A stretch of DNA of 64,000 nt. It comes from Diaminobutyricimonas aerilata. GTDB lineage: Bacteria; Actinomycetota; Actinomycetes; Actinomycetales; Microbacteriaceae. The stretch lies in contig NZ_PGFF01000001.1 of the NCBI RefSeq assembly GCF_002797715.1, positions 1,635,304 to 1,699,303 on the forward strand, read 5' to 3'. Under the pieces are notes generated by a model. The model was not told where the DNA came from. It ran no database searches and was given only the letters and a program-made list of their open reading frames with translations. How positions within the stretch are numbered: the first letter of the stretch is position 1; each line of letters starts with the position of its first letter. Positions 36,361-44,855 of the stretch are shown here, piece after piece. The position numbers and the translations under genes were made by a program.

Positions 36361-37998
36361 ATGGCATCCGCGTTCACATCCCGCCGAGCAGCCGGTCGTG
36401 CCGGCGCTGTCGGCATCGCAGCCCTCACCCTCGTGCTCGCCGGCTGCGCCGCCGGCGGCGGACAGGAATCGGGCGGCAGCGGCGACAACGTGATCCTCAT
36501 CGGAACCACCGACAAGGTCACCACGCTCGACCCGGCCGGCTCGTACGACAACGGGTCGCTCGCCATCCAGACGCAGGTCTTCCCGTACCTGCTCAACTCG
36601 CCGTACGGCAGCCCCGACGTCGAGCCCGACATCGCCGAGTCAGCCGAGTTCACGAGCCCCACCGAGTACACGGTCGTGCTCAAGGAGGGCCTCAAGTGGG
36701 CCAACGGCAACGACCTGACCGCGTCGGACGTCAAGTTCACCTTCGACCGTCAGCTCGCCATCGCCGATGAGAACGGCCCCTCGAGCCTGCTCTACAACCT
36801 CGCGAGCACCGAGGCCGTCGACGACACGACCGTCGTCTTCACCCTCAAGACCCCGAACGACCAGGTCTTCCCGCAGATCCTCTCGAGCTTCCCCGGCGCC
36901 ATCGTGGACGAGGACGTGTTCTCGCCCGACTCGATCACTCCGGACGAGGAGATCGTCGACGCCAACGCGTTCGCCGGTCAGTACGTCATCACGAGCTACG
37001 ACTTCAACAGCACGGTCGAGTTCGAGCCCTACGAGGACTACCAGGGTCTGCTCGGCCCGGCCGAGAACGACGGCGTCGTGCTGAGCGTGTACGCCGACTC
37101 GTCGAACCTCAAGCTCGACGTGCAGGAGGGCGAGATCGACGTCGCCCACCGCAGCCTCGCCCCGACCGACATCGAGGACCTCCGCGGCCAGGACGGCGTG
37201 AAGGTGCACGACGGCCCCGGTGGCGAGACCCGCTACATCGTCTTCAACTTCAACACGATGCCGTACGGCGCCACGACCCCCGAGGCCGACCCGGCCAAGG
37301 CCCAGGCCGTGCGTCAGGCCGCGGCCGCACTCGTCGACCGCGAGGCGATCGCCGAGCAGGTCTACAAGGGCACCTACACGCCCCTGTACTCCTTCGTGCC
37401 CGAGGGCTTCACCGGAGCCACGGAGCCCCTGAAGGAGCTCTACGGTGACGGCGAGGGCGGACCGGATGCCGACCAGGCCGCGCAGATCCTCGCCGACGCC
37501 GGTGTGGAGACGCCCGTGCAGCTGAGCCTGCAGTACAACTCCGACGACCATTACGGTCCCTCTTCGGCCGACGAGTACGCCCTCGTGAAGAGCCAGCTCG
37601 ACGAGTCGGGTCTCTTCGAGGTCGATCTGCAGTCGACCGAGTGGGTGCAGTACTCGAAGGACCGCACCGCCGACGTCTACCCGGCCTACCAGCTCGGCTG
37701 GTTCCCGGACTACTCGGACGCCGACAACTACCTTACCCCGTTCTTCCTCAAGGAGAACTTCCTCGCCAACCACTACGACAACCCGCAGGTGAACGACCTC
37801 ATCCTGCAGCAGGCGGTCACGCCGGACACCGCTGAGCGCACGGCCCTCATCGAGCAGATCCAGCAGCTCGAGGCCGAGGACCTGTCGACCCTGCCGCTGC
37901 TGCAGGGCGCGCAGATCGCCGTGGCCGGAACCGACATCGACGGCGTCACTCTCGACGCGTCGTTCAAGTTCCGCTACGCATCACTCACCCGCGGCTGA
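36361..37998 (+). CDS. Oligopeptide ABC transporter substrate-binding lipoprotein
   Basis: A 545-residue SBP_bac_5 (DppA/OppA-type) protein. A signal peptide ends in a lipobox L-A-G-C with the lipidated Cys29, then a Gly/Ser linker. Family motifs include TTLDPAGSYDNGSLAIQTQVFPYL near the N-terminus and PYGATTPEADPAKAQAVRQAAAALVDRE centrally. It captures di- or oligopeptides (or a similar solute) outside the membrane. AAGAGG precedes the ATG. Two hairpins follow before the permease genes, which should raise binding-protein output over the membrane parts. Confidence 0.94.
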   Translation: MASAFTSRRAAGRAGAVGIAALTLVLAGCAAGGGQESGGSGDNVILIGTTDKVTTLDPAGSYDNGSLAIQTQVFPYLLNSPYGSPDVEPDIAESAEFTSPTEYTVVLKEGLKWANGNDLTASDVKFTFDRQLAIADENGPSSLLYNLASTEAVDDTTVVFTLKTPNDQVFPQILSSFPGAIVDEDVFSPDSITPDEEIVDANAFAGQYVITSYDFNSTVEFEPYEDYQGLLGPAENDGVVLSVYADSSNLKLDVQEGEIDVAHRSLAPTDIEDLRGQDGVKVHDGPGGETRYIVFNFNTMPYGATTPEADPAKAQAVRQAAAALVDREAIAEQVYKGTYTPLYSFVPEGFTGATEPLKELYGDGEGGPDADQAAQILADAGVETPVQLSLQYNSDDHYGPSSADEYALVKSQLDESGLFEVDLQSTEWVQYSKDRTADVYPAYQLGWFPDYSDADNYLTPFFLKENFLANHYDNPQVNDLILQQAVTPDTAERTALIEQIQQLEAEDLSTLPLLQGAQIAVAGTDIDGVTLDASFKFRYASLTRG

Positions 37999-38004
37999 TG
38001 CCGA

Positions 38005-38065
38005 GCGGGGTCCGGATGCGTCCGGACCCCGCGCCAGGGCGGCCCGCGTCAGCGCGGGCCGCCCT
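38005..38065 (+). terminator. Tandem hairpins between binding protein and permeases
   Basis: A perfect 12-bp stem (38005-38016/38021-38032, TGCG loop) is followed by a perfect 13-bp stem (38036-38048/38053-38065, TCAG loop). They lie inside the operon, so they probably stop part of the transcripts or protect the 3' end of the binding-protein mRNA. Confidence 0.7.
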
Positions 38066-38111
38066 CCGCATGCTCCCTCCCGGTCCGCGACCGGTACTGA
38101 CAGGACTACCC

Positions 38112-39203
38112 ATGACCCTCACCGCCGAGAACGGCACGCCGGCGACGGACACCCCGTCGAAGCGCCGCCGCAGCGGCCCGTCGAATTCGCTCGGGCGCTA
38201 CATCCTGGTGCGCTTCCTTCTGATCTTCCCGACCGTCTTCATCCTCGTGACGATGGTCTTCCTCTTCATGCGCGCGATCGGCGACCCGATCACGGCGGCG
38301 CTCGGCGGCCGGCTCAACGCCGAGCAGCTGCAGGAGCGCATCGTGGCGGCCGGCTACGACCGGCCGATCGTCGTGCAGTACTTCGAGTACCTCGGCCAGA
38401 TCTTCACCGGCAACTTCGGCACGACGCTGAGCGACAACCGCCCGGTGCTCGAGGTGCTAACCCGGTACGGGGGAGCGACCCTCGAGCTGGCGTTCTACGC
38501 CCTCATCGTGGCCTTCATCGTCGGCATCCCGCTCGGCATGCTCGCCGCGTACTTCCGCGACCGCTGGCCGGATGCGGTGCTGCGCGTGTTCGCGATCCTC
38601 TGCTACGCGACCCCGGTGTTCTTCGCGGGCCTCGTGCTCAAGCTCGTGTTCTCGGTCGCTCTGGGGTGGCTGCCGGTCGCGGGCCGCGCGTCCGTGCGCA
38701 CGGAGCTGCAGCTCGCGCGCCTCGACGGCGGGACGGGCATCTACATCATCGACGCGTTCCGCATCGGCAGCGGCGCGGTCTTCTCCGACCTGCTCGCCCA
38801 CGCGGTGCTGCCGGCGCTTGCTCTCGGTCTGCTGACCGCGGGCGTGTTCCTGCGACTCGTGCGCACCAACCTCATCGGGACCCTGTCGATGGACTACGTG
38901 GACGCGGCGCGGTCGCGCGGCGTCAACGAGTTCCGGCTGGCGCGCAAGCACGCATACAAGCCCGCGCTCATCCCGATCATCACGGTCATCGGCCTGCAGA
39001 TCGCCCTGCTGCTCGGCGGCGCGGTGCTCACCGAGACCACCTTCGAGTGGGAGGGGCTCGGGTTCCAGCTCGCCCGATACCTCACCGCGCGCGACTTCGT
39101 CGCCGTGCAGGGGATCGTGGCGCTCCTCGCCGTCATCGTCGCGCTCACCAACTTCATCGTCGACATCGTCGCGGCGATCATCGACCCTCGAGTGAGGTAC
39201 TGA
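38112..39203 (+). CDS. Peptide ABC transporter permease (DppB type)
   Basis: A 363-residue inner-membrane permease with about six helices. The N-terminal helix region starts YILVRFLLIFPTVFILV, and the EAA-type loop is seen as DYVDAARSRGVNEFRLARKHAYKPA. I chose the ATG at 38112; the frame is open back to the binding protein, but that part is the tandem-hairpin DNA. A ~40-residue hydrophilic N-terminal extension is present. The stop overlaps the next permease start (TGATG). Confidence 0.93.
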   Translation: MTLTAENGTPATDTPSKRRRSGPSNSLGRYILVRFLLIFPTVFILVTMVFLFMRAIGDPITAALGGRLNAEQLQERIVAAGYDRPIVVQYFEYLGQIFTGNFGTTLSDNRPVLEVLTRYGGATLELAFYALIVAFIVGIPLGMLAAYFRDRWPDAVLRVFAILCYATPVFFAGLVLKLVFSVALGWLPVAGRASVRTELQLARLDGGTGIYIIDAFRIGSGAVFSDLLAHAVLPALALGLLTAGVFLRLVRTNLIGTLSMDYVDAARSRGVNEFRLARKHAYKPALIPIITVIGLQIALLLGGAVLTETTFEWEGLGFQLARYLTARDFVAVQGIVALLAVIVALTNFIVDIVAAIIDPRVRY

Positions 39204-40210
39204 TGTCCGTGTCGTCCCGCCTCAAGCGGCTCCCCGTCGTCCACCAACTGCGCCAGTCCGTCGGACTGCAGCGCGCCATGCTCGTGGTCGGACTCGTCAT
39301 CACCGGCATCTTCCTGCTCGTCGCGGTGTTCGCGCCGCTGCTCGCCCCCTACGGCTATTCCCAGCTGCGGGATGAGGGGGGCAACTTCGGCGCGCAGCAG
39401 GCGCCGAGCTCCGCCCACCTGCTCGGCACGACGGTGGGCGGCTACGACGTGCTCTCGCGGGTGATCTGGGGGGCGCAGACCGCGGCCCTCGTCATCGTGA
39501 TCGCCGTCATCCTGTCGATCTTCCTCGGCGTGCTGCTCGGACTGATCTCGGGCTACATCGGCGGCTGGCTCGACCGGGTGCTCGTCGTCGTCGCCGACGC
39601 CGTGTACGCCTTCCCGAGCCTGCTGCTCGCCATCGTCGCGGCGATCGTCATCAGCGGCGGGCAGTCGAGCATGATCGGCGGCGTCTTCGCGGCTGCGATC
39701 TCGATCACCGTCGTCTTCATCCCGCAGTACTTCCGGGTCATCCGGGCGGAGACGGTCCGCATCAAGTCGGAGGCGTACGTCGAGTCCGCGAAGGTCATGG
39801 GCTCGTCGACCGCGCGCATCATGTTCCGTCACGTGTTCCGCAACGCCACGCGCACCCTGCCGCTCATCTTCACGCTCAACAGCTCCGAGGCGATCCTCAC
39901 GCTCGCGGGACTCGGCTTCCTCGGCTTCGGCATCGAGCCGACCTCGGCCGCCGAGTGGGGGTACGACCTCAACAAGTCGTTGTCGGATGTCACGAGCGGC
40001 ATCTGGTGGACCTCGATCTTCCCCGGCGCCGCGATCGTGCTCGTCGTGCTCGGCATCACGCTGATCGGGGAGAGCCTCAACGACCTCGCCGATCCACGCT
40101 TGCGTGCCCGTCGCCGCGCCGACGGCACCCCCGCCCTTGCCGCCGAGACCTCGGTCGTGCCCGGCGGCAGTCTCAGCCCCGCAGCCCAGGGATTGGAGCC
40201 CCGCGCATGA
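39203..40210 (+). CDS. Peptide ABC transporter permease (DppC type)
   Basis: A 335-residue permease. The N-terminal OppC domain has one helix (MLVVGLVITGIFLLVAVFAPLLAPYG with the typical LLAPY), then a BPD_transp_1 domain with the EAA-type loop SEAYVESAKVMGSSTARIMFRHVFRN. It pairs with the DppB-type subunit. The ATG at 39203 overlaps the previous stop by one base, and the end overlaps the ATPase gene by ATGA. Confidence 0.93.
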   Translation: MSVSSRLKRLPVVHQLRQSVGLQRAMLVVGLVITGIFLLVAVFAPLLAPYGYSQLRDEGGNFGAQQAPSSAHLLGTTVGGYDVLSRVIWGAQTAALVIVIAVILSIFLGVLLGLISGYIGGWLDRVLVVVADAVYAFPSLLLAIVAAIVISGGQSSMIGGVFAAAISITVVFIPQYFRVIRAETVRIKSEAYVESAKVMGSSTARIMFRHVFRNATRTLPLIFTLNSSEAILTLAGLGFLGFGIEPTSAAEWGYDLNKSLSDVTSGIWWTSIFPGAAIVLVVLGITLIGESLNDLADPRLRARRRADGTPALAAETSVVPGGSLSPAAQGLEPRA

Positions 40211-41844
40211 GCGTTCTCGACATCCGCGACCTGCGCATCCGGTTCGCCACCGACGAGGGCGACGTCGACGCCGTCAAGTCGGTCGACCTCGCCGTCGAGG
40301 CGGGCGAAGTGCTCGCCATCGTCGGGGAGTCCGGCAGCGGCAAGAGCGTCACCGCGCGCTCGATCCTCGGACTGCTTCCCGAGACGGCGACCGTGAACGG
40401 CGCCGTCGTCGTCGGTGGCGACGATGTCGTCTCCCTGCACGGCGCCGCGCTGCGGCAACTGCGCGGAGGCACGGCGGCGATGGTCTTCCAGGAGCCCTCC
40501 ACCTCGCTCAATCCCGTGTTCACCGTCGGCTGGCAAATGGCGGAGGGCCTGCGCGCACACTCCGGGATCAGCCGCGCCGAGGCGCGCGCCCGCTCGATCG
40601 ACGCCCTCCGCAAGGTCGGCATCCCCGACCCCGAGAAGCGCATCGACCACTACCCGCACCAGTTCTCGGGCGGTCAGAAGCAGCGCATCGTCATCGCGAT
40701 GGCGCTCGTGCTCGACCCGAAGCTCATCATCGCCGACGAGCCGACGACCGCCCTCGACGTCACCGTGCAGGCCGAGATCCTCGACCTGCTCCGCCGGTGC
40801 CGCGACGAGTTCGGGGCGGCGATCGTGCTGATCACCCACAACATGGGAGTCGTCGCCGACCTCGCCGACCGCGTGGCCGTGATGTACGCCGGCGAGATCG
40901 TCGAGCAGGCGCCGGTCGACCAGTTGTTCGCCTCGCCGCGCGCGGAGTACACCCGCAAGCTCCTCGCGGCGGTGCCGCGGATGGGCGCGCGGCTCACCGA
41001 GCGCGTCGTGCCGGACGAGGCGGTCGCGCCGGTCGTGTCGGCCCGCGACCTCGAGATCCGCTACCCGGGACGCTTCGGCCGACCGGGCTTCCTCGCCGTC
41101 GACCGGGTGAGTTTCGACATCAGGCCGGGCGAGGTGCTCGGCCTCGTGGGCGAGAGCGGGTCGGGCAAGACCACCATCGGCCGCGCGATCGCCGGGCTCA
41201 CCCGCGTGACCGGCGGCTCCCTCGAGGTGCTCGGTGTGCAGATGCGGGGGATGCGCGAGCGCGAGTTCCGTTCCGTGCGCCGCGATCTCGGGTTCGTGTT
41301 CCAAGACCCCGCGTCGAGCTTCAACCCGCTGCTGACGATCGCCCAGGCGGTCGCGGAACCGCTCGTCGTGCACGGCGTCGCCCGCACGCCCGCCGAGGCC
41401 CGCGGGCGCGTCGACGAGCTGCTCGAGGCGGTCCAGCTCTCGGGTGCCTACGGCGACCGGTTCCCGCACGAGCTCTCCGGCGGCCAGCGTCAGCGTGCGA
41501 GCCTCGCCCGGTCGCTCGCGCTCGAGCCGACGCTGCTCATCGCGGACGAGCCGACGAGCGCGCTCGATGTCTCCGTGCAGGCGCGCGTGCTCGAGCTCTT
41601 CGCCGAGCTGCAGGAGCGGTTCGGCTTCGCGACGCTGTTCATCAGCCACGACCTCGCGGTCGTCGACCTCCTCGCCGACCGGATCGCGGTGCTCTACCAC
41701 GGCGAACTCGTCGAGGAGGGGCCCGGCGACCGGGTGCTGCAACAGCCGCAGCATCCGTACACCCGCAAGCTCATCGGCTCGCTTCCGGTGCCCGACCCGG
41801 TGGAGCAGCGGCGGCGTCGCGAGGCGCTGCGGCACTCCTCGTGA
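40207..41844 (+). CDS. Fused double ABC ATPase (DppD-DppF type)
   Basis: A 545-residue protein carrying two complete ATPase domains. Domain 1 has GESGSGKS near residue 40, FSGGQKQR and IIADEPTTALD. Domain 2 has GESGSGKTT near 315, LSGGQRQR and LIADEPTSALD. Each domain has the oligopeptide-type end HPYTRKL or EYTRKLL. The fusion replaces the separate D and F subunits and should make an asymmetric ATPase pair for the two permeases upstream. The ATG overlaps the DppC gene. Confidence 0.94.
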   Translation: MSVLDIRDLRIRFATDEGDVDAVKSVDLAVEAGEVLAIVGESGSGKSVTARSILGLLPETATVNGAVVVGGDDVVSLHGAALRQLRGGTAAMVFQEPSTSLNPVFTVGWQMAEGLRAHSGISRAEARARSIDALRKVGIPDPEKRIDHYPHQFSGGQKQRIVIAMALVLDPKLIIADEPTTALDVTVQAEILDLLRRCRDEFGAAIVLITHNMGVVADLADRVAVMYAGEIVEQAPVDQLFASPRAEYTRKLLAAVPRMGARLTERVVPDEAVAPVVSARDLEIRYPGRFGRPGFLAVDRVSFDIRPGEVLGLVGESGSGKTTIGRAIAGLTRVTGGSLEVLGVQMRGMREREFRSVRRDLGFVFQDPASSFNPLLTIAQAVAEPLVVHGVARTPAEARGRVDELLEAVQLSGAYGDRFPHELSGGQRQRASLARSLALEPTLLIADEPTSALDVSVQARVLELFAELQERFGFATLFISHDLAVVDLLADRIAVLYHGELVEEGPGDRVLQQPQHPYTRKLIGSLPVPDPVEQRRRREALRHSS

Positions 41845-41849
41845 GCGCG

Positions 41850-41855
41850 TAGCCT
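41850..41855 (+). promoter_or_regulatory. -10 box (TAGCCT) before the extra ABC ATPase
   Basis: TAGCCT lies 5 nt after the end of the fused ATPase gene. Transcription from it would give a ~22-nt leader with the strong ribosome site GGGGGAGGGG (41871-41880). Confidence 0.45.
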
Positions 41856-41883
41856 GGACACAGCGATTCTGGGGGAGGGGCAC

Positions 41884-42732
41884 GTGGACGAGGGCCCGGC
41901 GATACACGCGGACGACGTGTCGCTCAACTATCCGGCGGACCGGCGAGGAGCGCGGGGCCTCGCCGTGCGCGGTGTCTCGCTGACCGTTCCGCGCGGCACC
42001 ATCCTCGGGATGGTGGGTGAGGCGGGGTCGGGCAAGTCGACGATCGCGCGCGCCATCGCGGGCCTCGGCGGTCTGCCGGCCCACGACTCCCCGCACATCG
42101 TCGGCGGCAGCCTCACGGTGCTCGGGCGCCCCCTGCGCCGGATCGGCACGCGCGCACGGGACCGACTGCAGGCCCGGATCGGGTACCTCCCGCAAGACGG
42201 CGGCTCGCGTCTCGACGCGCACCTGACGGTCGGCGAGAACGTCGCCCTGCCGATCTACCTGCGCGACCGGCGCTTCAGCCGCCGGCAGGCGGGCGGCATC
42301 GTCGCGACCCTCATCGACGCGGTGCACCTGCCGCTCGGCACCATGTCGCTGTACCCGCACGAGTTGAGCCAGGGCCAGCGGCAGCGCGTCGCGCTCGCCC
42401 GAGCCCTCGTGCTCGAGCCGGAGCTGCTCGTCGCCGACGACCCGACGATGGGCGTCGACGTGCTCGTGCGCGGGGCGATCCTGGATGTGCTCGGCGAACT
42501 CCAGCGCCAGCGCGAGTTCAGCGCCCTCATCATCGCCCACGAGGTGGGGGAGCTGCGCCGCATCGCCGACCGCCTCGCCGTGTTGCACCGCGGCATGATC
42601 GTCGGGTACGGCCCGGTCGACGAGGTGCTCGCGCGACCCCACCACCCGTACGTCGAGCGTCTCGCGCAGGAGTACCGCCACCAGCATCCGGACACCCCCG
42701 TGCTGTCGACCGCGCCGGCGAAGACGCGATGA
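41884..42732 (+). CDS. Extra oligopeptide-type ABC ATPase with altered Walker B
   Basis: A 282-residue ATPase related to DppD/DppF: Walker A GEAGSGKST near residue 45, signature LSQGQRQR, and the family C-terminal HHPYVERLAQEYR. Walker B reads L-L-V-A-D-D-P-T, so the catalytic Glu is replaced by Asp186, and the usual TALD of the D-loop is MGVD. This suggests slow or absent hydrolysis, or an asymmetric partner. It has its own promoter and a strong ribosome site, with no permease of its own. The end overlaps the lactonase-type gene by ATGA. Confidence 0.88.
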   Translation: MDEGPAIHADDVSLNYPADRRGARGLAVRGVSLTVPRGTILGMVGEAGSGKSTIARAIAGLGGLPAHDSPHIVGGSLTVLGRPLRRIGTRARDRLQARIGYLPQDGGSRLDAHLTVGENVALPIYLRDRRFSRRQAGGIVATLIDAVHLPLGTMSLYPHELSQGQRQRVALARALVLEPELLVADDPTMGVDVLVRGAILDVLGELQRQREFSALIIAHEVGELRRIADRLAVLHRGMIVGYGPVDEVLARPHHPYVERLAQEYRHQHPDTPVLSTAPAKTR

Positions 42733-43718
42733 CGGCGCTTCGACTGCTCGTCGGCGGTTACACGGCCGATCAGGACGGCGCCGCGACGGGCATCGGACTC
42801 GTCGAGGTCGACGCGGACGGGCGGATGAGCCACCGCGGCACGATCGTGGAGACCGAGTCGCCGTCGTTCCTCGCCCGGCGCGGCGACGTGGTGTACGCGA
42901 GCGCCGAAGGCGCGGGGCGCCTCGACGCGTTCCGGGTCGCCCCCGATGCGGCGTCCGCCGAACCGCTCGCCCGTATCGCGACGGGCGGTGCGCTGCCGTG
43001 CCATGTGACGCTCACCGCCGACTCGGCGCTCGTCGCCTGCTACGGCGACGGGATGCTCGCCCGCCACCCGCTCCTGGACGACGGCACACCGGGGGAGCCC
43101 GCCCAGGTGCTGCGCCCGGAACCCGGGCCGGCCGCGATGAACCGCGGGGGAGCGCACGCCCACGCGAGCATCGTGCTCGCCGACGGGCGCGTGCTCTCGA
43201 GCGACCTCGGCACCGACGCCGTCCACGTTCACACCATCGGCGAGGACGGATCGCTGCAGCGCGTCGGCACCGTCCGCCTGCCGGCCGGATCCGGTCCGCG
43301 CCACTTCGCTCAGCATCCGACCGGCATCGTGTACGTCATCACCGAGCTCGACAACCACGTCGTCGCGCTCGACGAGAACCTGCGCCCGATCGTCTCGGTC
43401 TTCCTCGACCGCGCCGACGAGGAGTACCCGTCGGAGGTCGCGGTCAGTGCCGACGGACGCTTCGTCTACGCGGCCGTGCGCGGTCGCGACACGATCGTGG
43501 TGCTCGCCGCACACGACGGAGGCCGTCGCCTCGAGCGGATCGCCGAGGTGCCCACGCGGGGCGCATGGCCGCGCCACTTCGTCCTGTCCGGCCGACGTCT
43601 CTACGCCGCCGACCAGCTCGACCACCGGGTCGCCGCGTTCGATCTCGGCGAGAACGGGGTGCCGGTCTACTCGCACGCGGTGGACGTCCCGTCGCCGAGC
43701 GCCCTGCTCGCGTGGTGA
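42729..43718 (+). CDS. Lactonase-family seven-bladed propeller protein
   Basis: A 329-residue member of the 6-phosphogluconolactonase-like (YbhE/Lactonase_7) family. It starts LLVGGYTADQDGAATGIGLVEVD; a central SDLGTDAVHVHTI and GSGPRHFAQHPTGIVYVITEL are typical, and the C-terminal WPRHFVLS matches the last blade. Enzymes of the family open sugar lactones; many paralogs are uncharacterised. ATGA overlap with the ATPase upstream indicates cotranslation. There is no signal peptide. Confidence 0.85.
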   Translation: MTALRLLVGGYTADQDGAATGIGLVEVDADGRMSHRGTIVETESPSFLARRGDVVYASAEGAGRLDAFRVAPDAASAEPLARIATGGALPCHVTLTADSALVACYGDGMLARHPLLDDGTPGEPAQVLRPEPGPAAMNRGGAHAHASIVLADGRVLSSDLGTDAVHVHTIGEDGSLQRVGTVRLPAGSGPRHFAQHPTGIVYVITELDNHVVALDENLRPIVSVFLDRADEEYPSEVAVSADGRFVYAAVRGRDTIVVLAAHDGGRRLERIAEVPTRGAWPRHFVLSGRRLYAADQLDHRVAAFDLGENGVPVYSHAVDVPSPSALLAW

Positions 43719-43752
43719 GCGACACTCGATTTTGCCGGGGCGGCTCCTTTGG

Positions 43753-43758
43753 TAGAGT
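43753..43758 (+). promoter_or_regulatory. -10 box (TAGAGT) of tRNA-Asn
   Basis: TAGAGT lies 18 nt before the tRNA. TTGCCG at 43732-43737 is a possible -35 with a short 15-bp spacer. Confidence 0.5.
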
Positions 43759-43776
43759 GACCTAGCTGTTCCACGA

Positions 43777-43849
43777 TCCTCGATAGCTCAATTGGCAGAG
43801 CAGCCGGCTGTTAACCGGCAGGTTGATGGTTCGAGTCCATCTCGGGGAG
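43777..43849 (+). tRNA. tRNA-Asn (anticodon GTT)
   Basis: The cloverleaf fits: acceptor TCCTCGA/TCGGGGA with one T/G pair, D-arm GCTC ... GAGC, anticodon loop CTGTTAA with GTT, and T-loop GGTTCGAGTCC. Discriminator G at 43849; the CCA is not encoded directly (CAGCCA follows). Confidence 0.97.
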
Positions 43850-43854
43850 CAGCC

Positions 43855-43882
43855 ACGGGGCCTCGCGCAAGCGGGGCCCCGT
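43855..43882 (+). terminator. Terminator after tRNA-Asn
   Basis: ACGGGGCCTCGC and GCGGGGCCCCGT form a 12-bp stem with one T/G pair around a GCAA tetraloop, 5 nt after the tRNA. Confidence 0.85.
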
Positions 43883-43946
43883 TCTCGTTCCGGCGGTGCG
43901 CCGGTAGTGTTCCTCCGAGCCCGCAGGGCGCAGCGGAGGGATCGAC

Positions 43947-44855
43947 GTGGACGACTGGCTGCAGGCGAACGCCGAGTCGCTCGTCGTCGCGTTCGCCGCG
44001 GTCGCGGCGGTGCTCGCTCTCGCCCTGCTCATCGTGCTGGTCGCCCTCGCGCGGACGCGGCGCTCGGTCGACACGGAGCGCGCGCAGCGAGCCGAGGCCG
44101 AACGGACCGCGGTCGACGCGCGCCTCGAGGTCGCCGATCGCGACGCCCGCCTCCGCGTGCTCCGCGAACTGCATGAGGTGGCGGTGCGGTCCGTCGGCGA
44201 CATCGCCGTGCGGGCCGACGGCGCGCGGCACTCGGTTCCGGATCCTGCCGCGGCCGCCCGCGCCATCGACGGCGTCGCCGTGTCGGCGCGTGCCGCGCTC
44301 GGCGATCTGCGTCGCGTGCTCGCGTTCGCGGGCGACCTCGACGCGCCGAGCGAACCGTGGTCGGGCATCCGACCGGCTCGGGAGCTGTTCGACACACTGC
44401 GGTCGGCCGGGCTCGCGATCGAGGTCGAGGAGACCGGGGCACGGTTCCCCCTCACCGACGGCGCGGAGGTGGCGATCTACCGCATCCTGCAGGAGGCGCT
44501 CGTGAATGCTCTGCACCACGGCGGTCCGGGCACGACCGTGCGGGTCGGCTTCGGCTGGACGGCGACCGGTCTGCAGGTGAAGGTCGACGACGACGGGCTC
44601 CGCGTCGCCGGCGATGGAGGCGGCTACACGATGCAGGACGACCTGCGTGCGCTCACCGAGGTGGTCGAGGGCCGCGGGATCGCGGAGATGCGTGCCCGCA
44701 CCGAGCTCTTCGGCGGCGTGCTCACCGCCCACCGAGTGCCCGGTGTCGGGTTCTCCCTCTCCGCCGTCTTCCCGACGCTGCGTCACCACAACGCCGTACA
44801 CGGTGTGGATCTCGGCGTGCGACCGGGCAGACTGGCAGACGATGACCCGCACTGA
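43947..44855 (+). CDS. Orphan NarL-class histidine kinase-like protein
   Basis: A 302-residue protein with one N-terminal transmembrane helix (LVVAFAAVAAVLALALLIVLVAL), a short coiled-coil-like stretch, a HisKA_3-like motif with His in L-R-E-L-H-E-V-A-V-R-S (about residue 75), and a HATPase region with YRILQEALVNALHHG and EGRGIAEMRARTELFGG. HD of the usual H-D-V motif is HE here, and the following His is Arg. No response regulator is adjacent. GGAGGG precedes the GTG. It overlaps azlC by 14 bp. Signal and partner unknown. Confidence 0.8.
   Translation: MDDWLQANAESLVVAFAAVAAVLALALLIVLVALARTRRSVDTERAQRAEAERTAVDARLEVADRDARLRVLRELHEVAVRSVGDIAVRADGARHSVPDPAAAARAIDGVAVSARAALGDLRRVLAFAGDLDAPSEPWSGIRPARELFDTLRSAGLAIEVEETGARFPLTDGAEVAIYRILQEALVNALHHGGPGTTVRVGFGWTATGLQVKVDDDGLRVAGDGGGYTMQDDLRALTEVVEGRGIAEMRARTELFGGVLTAHRVPGVGFSLSAVFPTLRHHNAVHGVDLGVRPGRLADDDPH

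Noticed and set aside
34065-36740. A very long open frame on the minus strand opposite dnaG
   Set aside because: It is a codon-structure shadow of dnaG; the plus-strand frame has clear primase motifs and the antisense translation matches nothing recognisable.
39829-42687. A 952-codon minus-strand open frame opposite the ABC ATPase genes
   Set aside because: Its translation is the low-complexity antisense typical of high-GC coding DNA, while the plus strand carries complete ABC ATPase motifs.
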